Positions 24,322 through 33,668 of a DNA stretch of 64,000 bases are shown here, piece after piece; the first letter of the stretch is position 1; the number at the start of each line of letters is the position of its first letter. The notes under the pieces were generated by a model. The model did no database searches, was not told the DNA's origin, and was given only the letters and a program-made list of their open reading frames with translations. The position numbers were made by a program, and so were the translations under genes. The stretch comes from Oreohelix idahoensis (taxonomy: Eukaryota > Mollusca > Gastropoda > Stylommatophora > Oreohelicidae). The stretch lies in assembly GCA_024509875.1 (NCBI GenBank), contig JAMPIV010017768.1, positions 124,001-188,000 of the forward strand, in the 5' to 3' direction.

Positions 24322-24545
24322 GGAGGGGGGGGGGGATCTCTGAAGAGATAAAGAAAGAATACAATTATTGCATCCTCACGCATGTCATACAAGGTAACAA
24401 ATGTGAGGTTGTGTTTTGGGCTGGCAACACCATCATGTAAAACAAACCGCTACAAGAGTTTTGTTTGTTGCTGGCTTCCTGCTAGGAGGCCAGCTGCATT
24501 GGTGGCTCCATGCTCCATAAGTAAGCAACAAGGATAAAGAAGAAG
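24322..24545 (+). repeat. Repeat family F copy
   Basis: A short interspersed repeat starting near a G run (24326-24334) with CTCTGAAGAGATAAAGAAAG, TGAGGTTGTGTTTTGGGCTG, TAAAACAAACCGCTACAAG and GGTGGCTCCATGCTCCATAA. Other copies: 53130-53345, 38594-38780, 61710-61890, and reversed at 63880-64000. Confidence 0.65.
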
Positions 24546-24659
24546 ATGTAAATATGCATAGAAAAGAACCAACAAAAATGGAGCAGTTGAACTTGAATAT
24601 AGGCACAAAGAACGTGAATAAAACTTCTCAGAATTGAAGAAGAATATGTTATCTGCACT

Positions 24660-24825
24660 GGCAGAGAACAGTGGAGGCTGAGATGCAAAGCATGAACCAG
24701 AGTTGGGGCACGGCACGAAGGATGGCCACCAACCGAGCAGAATGGGGACAGTTTGTTGCTGCTAGGCGTGATGGCTACTGACTGCTTTGTCAGTCTGGGG
24801 ATAAAGGATCCAAGAAGAAGATGTT
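24660..24825 (+). repeat. RTE-type LINE (family 1) 3' tail remnant
   Basis: GGCTGAGATGCAAAGCATGA, CCAGAGTTGGGGCACGGCAC and GCTAGGCGTGATGGCTACTG match the plus-sense 3' end of copies A and B, ending in AAGAAGAAGATG. Confidence 0.75.
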
Positions 24826-25104
24826 ATCTGCAGTAAGGGAGCGAATGAACGAGCGAACAATATCTTTATTTCACTAGGTGAAAAAAAAAAAAGACATTAC
24901 TGACTTCTTACATTTTTGACCTACAGTAATACGATTCTCAAAGTATTTTCAAATTAAAACATTCTTAACTTCAATAATTATTTAATATTAACATTGCATT
25001 CACTAATTTCACAAACACACACAGATAGACAGACACAGACAGGCAAGCAGGAGTGGGAGAGGAAGCAGTAGAGTAATTATTATTACGTATTTAAAATTAA
25101 ATAG

Positions 25105-25215
25105 GTGACTAAGGCGAAGTTGTGCAGGGGGTGGTAGGTGGTGTCAACCCCTCCATGTAAAACAAATTGCCATAGTAACCACTGCTGCAAGGGCTTGTTG
25201 TTATTGATCCAGCGG
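25105..25215 (+). repeat. Repeat family F fragment
   Basis: TAAAACAAATTGCCATAGTA and CCACTGCTGCAAG match the middle of family F. Confidence 0.5.
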
Positions 25216-27050
25216 CGCTTGGGCTTTCGCCCTTGTCATACGGAAGATTAATTGTTCTAATTGGCCCGTCTGAGTAGAGTGGATGTTGGCAGATCCGCGA
25301 GAAGGTATAGAAAATAGATTTTTCACAGGTGGTAGATTGAGGGAAAGATATGTCTCTGGAGTGATTAGGTTGTCTCCTCCAGCCTATCCATATGACTGTA
25401 CTTTGTTGCAAGACAGCTTTCACCTCCCTATCAAGAATAGATAAGTTTCTCTACACACACCCAGCTATGTGACAACAAGACACACAAACATGAAAAAACT
25501 ACGGATAAATGGGTATGGGTCTGACCAATACACAAAGGTAAGTTTCTTTGTAGTTTATTATCATTTAAACTCAACAACATCAAAATATCTAAAGGAAAAA
25601 AGATCAAAGAGTCATTTACATGCATATGAAATAAAGCAGAAAAAGTGTACCCTCCCCGAATGGAGAAAAAAAAACCTAAAATTATTAACCCAAAGGTTGA
25701 AGGTTGGCACTATATTACAGAATGAACAGTAGTGGTACTCTATGAGACCCAGTAAAGTAAACAAACTTTTAGACAAATCAGATATATGGATAGTTTTCCC
25801 ACAAACAAGAAAAATACTCGCGCACTCTTTCAAGCAGTGGCCACTCTCACACTCTTACCTAATTGCCTGGTATGGTAGGTCTGTAATATCCCTTGGTAAT
25901 AGAATTACTCCATGAATATATTATCTATTTTCACTTAATATTCTGTCACTCCAGTTGTCGCAGATCCAAATTGGCCCCAGTCCATCCCCAGAAATTAGCT
26001 AGTGAGGTGAACGCCTAATATGGTTCTTCTCCTGGATATGAGTTACTACAAATAGTTAAAACGGTGAGAGTTCTTGAGGTTCACTCTTTAACGGAAAAAT
26101 ACTTCCAGTATTGGGAAACATCTGGTTGCTAAAAATAATATTCATATGATGAAACTCTGTGTTAAAAGTGCCGATTCTGCACAGCGTAGGTATTTAGATA
26201 GGTATACTCCCCTTGAATTACGACTGTCAGGAGTCGGGATAAAATAATGTTCACTACTGTGGCTGGTAAAAATATAAATCTGGGTTTGTAAGTCCAGTGT
26301 TAAAAATTTATTGTCCTCCAATACTCTCTGGCGAGTGCCCATTTACAAATGAAATCGGTGACACACAAGCCAAGAAAAGGAAAAAATAACAAAATCAGAA
26401 AAAGACCGCTGGCCGCCCTTGTGATCAGGTCTGTGAAGAATACAAGAAACATTTATAAAAAAAATGCTACTCCTATTTCTATACACAAACGAGACAAGAC
26501 GATCTCTTCTCCACTCCGTCAGTCCTGATTAAATTTAAAAGGCACACGGTGTTTCCTTACCCTACAAGTTAGCAGACGCCGCTGGCGCTGAGTTCGGTCG
26601 GACTGAATTATGTTAATTCGCCTGCCCCTGCTCGCGCCAGCGATCAGCGTACAATGTTAATTATTATTTAATCTCTCCATATGCGCTACCTAAACAATGA
26701 TCGCCTGTCATTAAATAGCTATTAAATTTTTGGCGTCTGTTAGTTCGTCGTATGGTATTAAAAATAATAGACACTATAATGACAAATATGCACAAATGAA
26801 ATATAACGTGTAATCTAGACTCCCCCTATCAGTCGCTTTATTGCCTATAAGTGCAGTCAGCTAAACTGTCGGGTTTATCTCTCTCCTGTAGAAATTAAGT
26901 GTCGCGTCTGCCTATACTGTTAACATCATTACGGTCTAAGGTATGCGGGTGGCGTGATTTAACATTTTAATAGAATATCTGGTATGAAATCCCTACGTGT
27001 TACTTTATTTCACTTGTGTTACTAGTGAGAAAAATCTAAGTGAAGAGCAG
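25216..27050. other. Non-coding stretch, no gene recognised
   Basis: I find no motif-bearing frame, terminal repeats or SINE promoters here. The sequence is AT-rich and appears unique within the window. Confidence 0.45.
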
Positions 27051-27052
27051 GC

Positions 27053-27330
27053 AGCCGCGCTAGCGTAGTGGTTACCACACCGCTCTGGCGACCGGGTGAT
27101 CCAGGATCAAACCCGGGCGACGGCATTTGAGGATTTTTCGTCGACCGAGATTTGGACTGGATTAACTCGAGACCTGGCGAGAACATTTGAAGGAGTGTCG
27201 TCGACCAGGGATTGGCGGCTCCTGAGCCGACCCAGCTCTAATGGGTACCTCCGAAATCGGCGAGTATCTGCCTGAATGGCGAGGGACACCTGTCTCTGTA
27301 CAAGAAAAAAGGGATACTCACGTAAAATCA
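27053..27330 (+). repeat. tRNA-derived SINE, family B
   Basis: Head AGCCGCGCTAGCGTAGTGG with A box, B box-like region GATCAAACCCGGG, then repeated CGTCGACCGAGATTTGG / CGTCGACCAGGGATTGG blocks and GGCTCCTGAGCCGACCCAGC. Related copy at 59693-59960. Confidence 0.8.
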
Positions 27331-27840
27331 ATGTCAGGTTAGACATTAATAATAACCTGAGATTTCGCCTCGAGTATTAGCGGGCGTACGAAAAAAAAAA
27401 AATAAGTGAAGAGCAAATGTTAAAAGCTATCACTTCTTAAATAATTAGCACTATTATCCTTTACCAGAAAATTCAGAAATGAAAATCTCCACGAACACTA
27501 GAACACCATATTCCAACAAGAAAGACTGGTTTTAGGACTGCGCTAGACTATTCAAAATTCTGACTTACAACTGATGATGGGGTTAAGAAAACAACAGTAT
27601 ATATATCATTGAATTTCTCTGATCTCTAAATGCATTATATTCGCGCTCCTGTGAGACTCAAAATTCAGAAGCTAGGCATATCAAGATAAAAGACTTCTAG
27701 TTTGTAAACATTGCGTTAGCTCATGTTAAATCAAGGAAGTTGAGGGGAACTGCAGTAAGACGTGGAGTACAATGGATGGGTATGAAAAAAAATCGAAAAA
27801 AGGTGATTCGTCTTACGAGGACAAAAGACAAAGAAAGTAG
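27331..27840. other. Non-coding, no gene recognised
   Basis: AT-rich sequence on the 3' side of the Penelope-like element. It could include the element's end, which I cannot define. Confidence 0.4.
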
Positions 27841-27845
27841 TCTAC

Positions 27846-27880
27846 GTTACGGCCACAAGGCCTTCGTCAGGAAAAGAAAG
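27846..27880 (-). ncRNA. Hammerhead-like motif in the PLE 3' region
   Basis: Minus strand: CCTGACGAAGGCCTTGTGGC followed by CGTAACGTAGAC. The order is CUGACGA box, stem II GGCC-UUGU-GGCC, GTAAC in place of GAAAC, then GUA at the cleavage position. Penelope-like elements are known to carry minimal hammerhead ribozymes. This copy departs from the core by one base in the A-rich box. Confidence 0.5.
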
Positions 27881-28220
27881 AAAGTGAAGGCTAGATAGGA
27901 GACATAAGAACTTAAATGAATATAAAAATAAATATTAAAAAAATAAATTAATAAATAAAACCTAGGTACTTCCCTGAAGGCGAAGCATCTAAATCTTATC
28001 ATGCTTGGTTGAAAAGGAAGTGACTCTTGACCCCGGATGTACACAATACATACTAAGAAACTAAAAAGTAAAAAAACGAAAAAATACGAAAAAATACCCA
28101 AACGTAATAAAAGTGGGGACTGGAAATAGAAGAGGAAAAATTATGGAGGATGGCATAAAAATAGAAGAATAGGATAAGAGTGGAAAGAGTCAAAATAGAG
28201 CAAGAGAGGAAAGGGTGACC

Positions 28221-28718
28221 TCAGACAAAGGTGTGGAAAGTGTTGAGACCGGCTGGTTTTAGACACCCCATGCGGTTCATAAGACGGTTCTCAAGCTGTT
28301 CTCGGCTGGCAGTGTCAGAGGAGCAGGATCGGATCGCAGTGACCTGGATGTCGATGGGACCATGGTGGTCAGGACCATTGAAGTGTGTGGCAACTGGTGT
28401 GGACTTTTGCTGAGAGATGTCATTTAAGTGCTGGCTAAATCTGTCCCCAAGTTGTTTGCCTGTTTGGCCAATATAGGTTTTGCAGCAACGTTTACATATG
28501 ATCGTATAAATGACATTACGCGATTCACACGTGAAGCTACTAGTGATGGTGTACGTAGCCTTAGGAAAGGACACCTTCTGGGTTGAGATGACATACTTGC
28601 ACGTGTTGCATCGTGTCCGACCACAGGGTAGTGTGCCAAAGTGAGTGGCATTCTCCTTTGGGAGACGGCTGTGAACAAGAAGATCCTTCAAGTTCTTGTC
28701 GCGTCTATATGCCACCAA
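28221..28718 (-). pseudogene. PLE GIY-YIG endonuclease domain
   Basis: The frame encodes VAYRRDKNLKDLLVHSRLP, the CGRTRCNTC zinc-finger-like motif that precedes the nuclease in Penelope elements, then VIYTIICKRCCKTYIGQTG, which is the GIY-YIG core with its conserved Gly-Gln-Thr. It continues with LGDRFSQHLNDI and THFNGPDHHG and a conserved Glu in REQLENRLMNRMG. This domain nicks DNA for target-primed reverse transcription. The nuclease frame itself is intact, but it is out of frame with the reverse transcriptase part upstream by a shift near 28700. Confidence 0.9.
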
Positions 28719-29497
28719 AGGTGCTTCACCGAATACATCTTGGGTCGCAGGCTCTGCTTGGAGGATAGGGAGGTGGCGGAAAAGGATCTGTTTGACACAG
28801 TACTGTGAGGGTGATGGGTCAAGATTAATTTGACTCTATCTGAAGTGGATTTATAGTGAGGTATGAGGGCCTCCTGACGAGAGATGGGGAGCACACGTTG
28901 GAGAGCAGAGGTGAGAACATGTTCTGGATAAAGTCTGCTACGGAAGAAATCCAACATCTCATTTGCTCGGAAGTGGAAGTCATCGTCGTCTTGGCACAAA
29001 CGGCGGAGGCGGAGAAGTTGTGAAAAAGGAAGGGAGTCACGACAGGCCCGAGGATGAGAAGAGGTATACAGGAGGTAGCTGTGGGCATCTGTTGGCTTGT
29101 AGTATACTGAGGTATTAAGGCCGGAGGGCGTGATAGAAATAGTAATGTCAAGGAAGTTGACAGATACTGTGGAGACGAGGGATATGAACTTGATGGTGGG
29201 GTGAAAGTGGTTGACAAAGTCGATGAAGCGATATAAATCAGTCTCAGACATATCTGTGAGACCTATGCCATCATCGATATATCTGCGGTAAAACCCGGGG
29301 AAAGGACCGGAGTATTGTTGCCATATCTGATGCTCCAAGTGGCCCATGAACAGGCTGATTTCAGCTTCGTAGTTGGAGCAAAACTCCCCACATGCATCAA
29401 ACAGCTCGTCGGAGGATCCATCTGGGTAACATATGTAGACTCCATAACCTGCTTTGATGGTGGCCTTAAATGCAGATCCGTCAGTATAGACATGCAA
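28690..29497 (-). pseudogene. Chimeric frame: Jockey-like RNase H start fused to Penelope RT end
   Basis: One open frame joins two unrelated retroelement proteins. Its first 45 residues (HVYTDGSAFKATIKAGYGVY...CSNYEAEI) are the start of a Jockey-type RNase H, with the first Asp in YTDGS and the Glu in AEI. From about 29372 it becomes Penelope reverse transcriptase: SLFMGHLEHQIWQQY, then YRRYIDDGIGL with the catalytic YIDD box, then FLDITISI and the YKPTDAHSYLLYTSSHP block. Truncation removes RT motifs before the YIDD region, so it has no likely activity. The fusion being in frame is probably chance, since the upstream LINE part is broken. Confidence 0.85.
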
Positions 29498-30272
29498 CCA
29501 TTCTTCAGGGTAGGCATCAATGGTTGGTTGTGATGCACTCGTAAGACTGACTAGGTCGGAGTGTTTGGTTGTTCCATCTACTAATTTTATTTGTACTTCT
29601 GGTGTTTTTAAGCGAGTATGTAGTGGTAAATTCTGTACTATTTTCTGTATATCTTGTCTTCTTTCTGGGAGGTGGTATCTATCCTGAATTTCATGGACAT
29701 GTTTTAAGACTGACGTGTTTTATTCTTTGCTTGTGTTCCTAGTTTTCTACAAGGTGTCTATTGGGGTGGTTTTGGTTCATTCTCTTACATCTTTCATAAA
29801 CTTCTAAAGCAGCTTTATCCCTCCGCAACCCAAGGGGTTCCACATTTGTGTGTATTTCACATGCAGCAGTTGGAGTTGATCTCATAGCTCCACTAATTAA
29901 TCGAAGGGCATTGCTGTGCACTCTGTCAAGAGAGTCTAGGTTTGTCTTGGAGCAGGTTGTAAGCAGTGAGTTGTATTCTATCGCAGAATGGACATAGCCA
30001 AGGTACAAGCTTCTCAAAGTATCCTTGTCTGATCCCCATATAGTGCCAGTAAGCCTCTTCAATAGTTATAATCGCCTCAGTGCTTTGTTCTTTGTATTCT
30101 CAATATGGTTCTTGAGGTTGAGCTGCTGATCAAGTGTGATTCCAAGATATGTGGGATGTCCTTCTTTTGTCACTTCTATCTTTACCAAAAACCAGAAAGT
30201 AGCCAAGAAGAATATCAATCTGTGGCTAGACAAACACTGCTGCAACGGCACATTTCAATAAGTATTGCAGCA
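29373..30272 (-). pseudogene. Jockey-like LINE, RT C-terminus to RNase H start
   Basis: Two minus-strand frames (30066-30251 and 29739-30062) encode THPTYLGITLDQQLNLKNHIE then LLKRLTGTIWGSDKDTLRSL, LGYVHSAIEYNSLL and LRLISGAMRSTPTAACEIHT, the thumb blocks of a Jockey/I-type reverse transcriptase. A linker (about 29500-29740) follows before RNase H starts at YTDGSAFK. Stops and a frameshift near 30064 break it. It ends at the Penelope junction on one side and abuts a hAT-like element on the other. Confidence 0.8.
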
Positions 30273-30547
30273 TGTTCATTCAGGGCCGGATTATCCATTA
30301 GGCTAAATAGGCTGAAGCCTAGAGGTCCAGAACTCTTAGGGGCGGTGAATAAGTAAAAAAAATTTGTTTTTAATGAATAGATTTTTCAAGACGAAAATGT
30401 GTTTCTTGTTTTTACCTTAATAATAATAAAAATAATACTAATAAACATTAATAAAAAATATTTACTAATAAAAGAGGTAAGCAATGCTAACAAACTAACA
30501 TACCTTCTTCTTCTTCTTCGATCCTTAACCACCGACCGTCAAAGCAG

Positions 30548-31744
30548 TCAGTGGCCATCACGCCTAGTGGCGTCTTGTAGGGCAACAACAAATTGATTCC
30601 ACTTTGCACGGTCGGTGGCCATCCTTCGTACAGTGCCCCAACTCTGGTTCATTCTTTGCATCTCAGCCTCCACAGTCCTCCGCCAAGTTGTTTTTGGTCG
30701 GCCTCTCTTTCGCTTTCCTTCAGGGGTCCAAAACATAGCTGTTCTTGTGATGGCATCGGGGTCTCTTCTGAGGACATGACCAACCCAGCTCCAGCGTCTG
30801 CCAGCTATGATGGTGTGCATGTCCTCTTGCTTGCTACGAGTAAGCAGATCTTGGTTGGTGATGGTATTCGGCCAAAAGATGCGGTGAATTTTTCTTAGGC
30901 ATGTTGTGTGAAAAGAGGACAATTTTGACATTTCTTTCTCTGTGACTCTCCAGCATTCCGCACCATAGAGAAGCACAGAAAGCACGCAACTCTGGTATAA
31001 TCTTAATTTTGTGCTTGTGCTGTATTGGGAGGACTTCCAGATGTTATTTAGGCTAAAGAAGGCTGTTCTTGCCTTATTCATTCTGATGTTGATGTCTTTG
31101 CCTGCCCCACCGTCTGGTGTTACTATGCTTCCTAGGTATGTGAAGGTATCTGTCTGTACCAGTTGCTGATTCCTTACTGATATGGGCTCAGGGCTGCTCA
31201 CATTGAGCGTCATGACCTCAGACTTCTTTAAATTGATGTTCAAGCCCACCTGCTGGCTAATTTTATTAAGTCTATCCGTTTTTTCCTGGATGTGTTGATG
31301 TGAATGTGCCAGCAGTGCAATGTCATCTGCATATTCCAGATCTTCCAATGTAGAGAATGTAGTCCATCTTATTCCTCTTGGACTGCCCTCTGTTGTCTGG
31401 CGCATCACCCAGTCTATGACTGTTAAAAATAGAGTGGTTGATAAGGGGCATCCCTGTCGTACTCCTGTCTTCACCTCGAAGGTTAGGTTGCTCTGCCCAA
31501 CACTACACGTAAAGTTGGCATAGAGGCTTTTTATGATTGACTCTATGCCGCTTGGGATTTCATAAGCCCTCAGTATTTTCCATAAACTGTCCCTATGTAT
31601 GCTGTCAAAAGCCTTTTCAAAATCAACAAAATTTATGTAAAGCTGTCTTTGCCATTCTGAGCACTGCTCTATAATGTTCCTGAGAGTGAATATATGGTCT
31701 ACACGTCTATCTGGTTTCTGTCCCGACCATTTGGTGATTCCCAT
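30548..31744 (-). pseudogene. RTE reverse transcriptase, N-terminally deleted
   Basis: The 398-residue frame carries RT motifs from VDHIFTLRNIIEQCSEWQ through NFVDFEKAFDSIH with the first catalytic Asp, GVRQGCPLSTTLF, and LEYADDIALLAHS with the YADD catalytic pair. The thumb (FTYLGSIVTPDGG) and C-terminal blocks (YGAECWRVT, IHRIFWPNTITN, GHVLRRDPDAITR) follow. The segment that normally precedes it (fingers; seen in the fragment at 52681-52998) is deleted. The frame is otherwise long and clean, which suggests a young copy. Confidence 0.92.
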
Positions 31745-32448
31745 GTTAACTTGTGAATTTCCTTATGTGGGAAAAGTGTTCCTCCAATGACCAGGTTGTT
31801 AATGCTACAGAAACTTATTAGCTTATCCCCATTTTCGTTTGCTGTTCCGCTGCCGCATTTCCCCATTGTTCTTTCATTATATGTATTGTGTGTACCAACT
31901 TTCGCATTGAGGTCTCCCATTACTATAACAAGATCATATCTAGGGGTGTCTTCCATTTCTTTCTGCAGTTGTTGATAGAATTCATCCTTGACCTCCTCAT
32001 CGCTATCATTCGTTGGTGCGTAGCATTGTATTATTGTAGTGTTGGTGAATCTCCCTTTCAATCTCAATCGTATCAGTCTGTTGTTGATGGGTTTCCATTC
32101 CAGTAATGTCCTTTCTATCCCTTTCTGTAGAATAATGGCTACGCCTTTACTGTGCTGTCCATCCTCTCTTCCAGAGTAAAGTACTGTTTCTCCTGTTGCT
32201 GTTTTAACTTTTCCTGCCCCTGTCCATCTGCTCTCACTTATCCCCAGGATGTGTAACCTATAGTTTCTCATTTCTGCCGTGACCTGTCTTAGTTTACCTG
32301 TCTCGTACATTGTCCTGACATTCCAAAATCCTATTCTTGTATCCTGTTTTGCGGTCAGGACATCCGTTTTCATGTCAGTGGCTTCCTTTCGGCTTTCACC
32401 ACTGACAGTCATACGAGCCACAGACTCCGAATGTCCATCCCGCAGCAA
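31699..32448 (-). pseudogene. RTE apurinic-like endonuclease domain
   Basis: The frame shows the exonuclease-endonuclease-phosphatase fold motifs of RTE LINEs: IGFWNVRTMYE, HILGISESRWTG with the catalytic Glu, GVAIIL, QCYAPTNDSDEE, DLVIVMGDLNAKVG with the catalytic Asp-Asn, and KLTWESPNGRDRNQIDV. It nicks target DNA for reverse transcription. The usual SDH motif after NQID is absent because the frame jumps into the RT part at that point, so the nuclease lacks its last catalytic residues. Confidence 0.92.
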
Positions 32449-32480
32449 AGTTTGTTCATTTGATGTTGTTTCCGTAACTT

Positions 32481-32517
<37 letters not shown>

Positions 32518-33109
32518 TAGACAGGGGTGTCAGCCCTATGCTAAAACCCCCAACCTGGAGGACCAGGGTACCAGCTTTTGTCTGACCCCTACCCACACAG
32601 ACCAGTCCAGCTTGGTTGAACCTACCAGGAGTAAAACTCCCACTGGCATAGCTCTGGGGATTGTCAGGGTACGCAAGCTGCCATATCGCTACAAGGTATA
32701 GGTACCATTGATGGCAGAAACTAACATACCAGTCTATTAATAATACTAGTATATAATTTATATATTGTTTCAAGACCTGAAGTCTTTCATATTTGGACAT
32801 GCGCCCTAATATAACCGACTAGGTTGAACGAGGCAAAATTTTATTTAAAAAAATACCAGTATATACCATACAAGGTTGAAAAAATATTAAAATTATTGCT
32901 TGGGGGGGGGGGGGGGGGGGGGGCGCAAACACCAAAAAGCCTAGAGGCCCTTCTTGGCTTAATCCGGCCCTGGCTTCATTGAGTCTCAACTCTTACAGGT
33001 TGAGGGTGCAGCATAACCCCTAGCCACTGGCAGCATAAATGACTTCGCTTTTGACCAACACTCCACTGTCCTCGTCATTACAAGGTAGTGCTTGTCCTGG
33101 ATTCCTCAG

Positions 33110-33300
33110 GGGGTGAAAGAGGTCCGGGAGACAGACCTAGAAGAAGTCTGGAGACATAAATGAAAGAGATAAAGAAGACATGGGAATGACCTTGAGCTGA
33201 TGGCACATAACCGGATGACCTTGAGCTGATGGCACATAACCGGAGGACTTGGTGAAGGTCTGTGCTCATTAGGGAGCTGAAAAGTGATGAGTGAATAAGT
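33110..33300 (+). repeat. RTE-type LINE (family 2) remnant with 29-bp tandem duplication
   Basis: AAGAAGTCTGGAGACATAAA and GACTTGGTGAAGGTCTGTGC resemble the WHVFVEGLC end of family 2 in the plus sense. TGACCTTGAGCTGATGGCAC then ATAACCGGA is present twice in a row (33189 and 33218). Confidence 0.6.
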
Positions 33301-33668
33301 GGAGCATGTGAGCAGATAGTTGTTAATGCCAGTGAAAGTGCAACATTTCTTTCATGGTGTGGTGAAGTGAGATGTTATAAATATTTATAGGGGACTTAGT
33401 GTACTGACTGAGATCAGCTGTGAAGGTATATATATCTAATAAGAGTAGTGTATTATATATAACCTTGCTTGCTGCCACATATGTATACCTCAGTCAGAAT
33501 TATTCTGGAATAGTGTGATGACTACGTTGTATGTCTAGGGTATGTGTATGATGAAGTGTAAGTCATAACAACAACAGACAGATAAACAATTTAATTTATT
33601 CCACCACACTTGACAACACTGTGACACTCACATACATATAACACTCTAAAGGATATCTTAAAGGAGTC
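33300..33668. other. Non-coding, no gene recognised
   Basis: AT-rich sequence before the duplicated segment; nothing recognised. Confidence 0.4.

Larger units (their letters stand above)
27845..29372 (-). mobile_element. Penelope-like element (PLE), 5'-truncated
   Basis: It carries the palm end of a Penelope reverse transcriptase, a GIY-YIG endonuclease, and a 3' region with a hammerhead-like motif at 27850-27880. On the 5' side it is cut at SLFMGHLEHQI, where the frame continues directly into a Jockey-like RNase H region. No target duplication could be identified. Confidence 0.88.
30505..32717 (-). mobile_element. RTE-type LINE (family 1), copy B, with endonuclease and RT
   Basis: The most complete family 1 copy, flanked by a perfect 13-bp target duplication AAACTAACATACC (30492-30504 and 32718-32730). 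It has a 5' UTR (about 32515-32717), an A run (32483-32514 as Ts on the plus strand), the apurinic-type endonuclease and the RT C-terminal two thirds, but is missing roughly the segment between them. The minus-strand 3' end is a GAAGAAGAAGAAG tail. Confidence 0.95.
30281..32972. mobile_element. hAT-like element, split by an RTE insertion
   Basis: Ends are 13-bp inverted repeats CAGGGCCGGATTA (30281) and TAATCCGGCCCTG (ending 32972), flanked by TGTTCATT and GCTTCATT (6 of 8 bases match). Without the nested LINE and its target duplication the element is about 470 bp and non-coding. It contains a G run at 32902-32923 near its right end. Confidence 0.82.

Noticed and set aside
32279..32701. 140-residue plus-strand frame (QGCQPYAKTPNLEDQGTSFC...)
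   Set aside because: It is antisense to the 5' UTR and endonuclease of an RTE LINE. Such frames are often annotated as hypothetical proteins but are repeat shadows.
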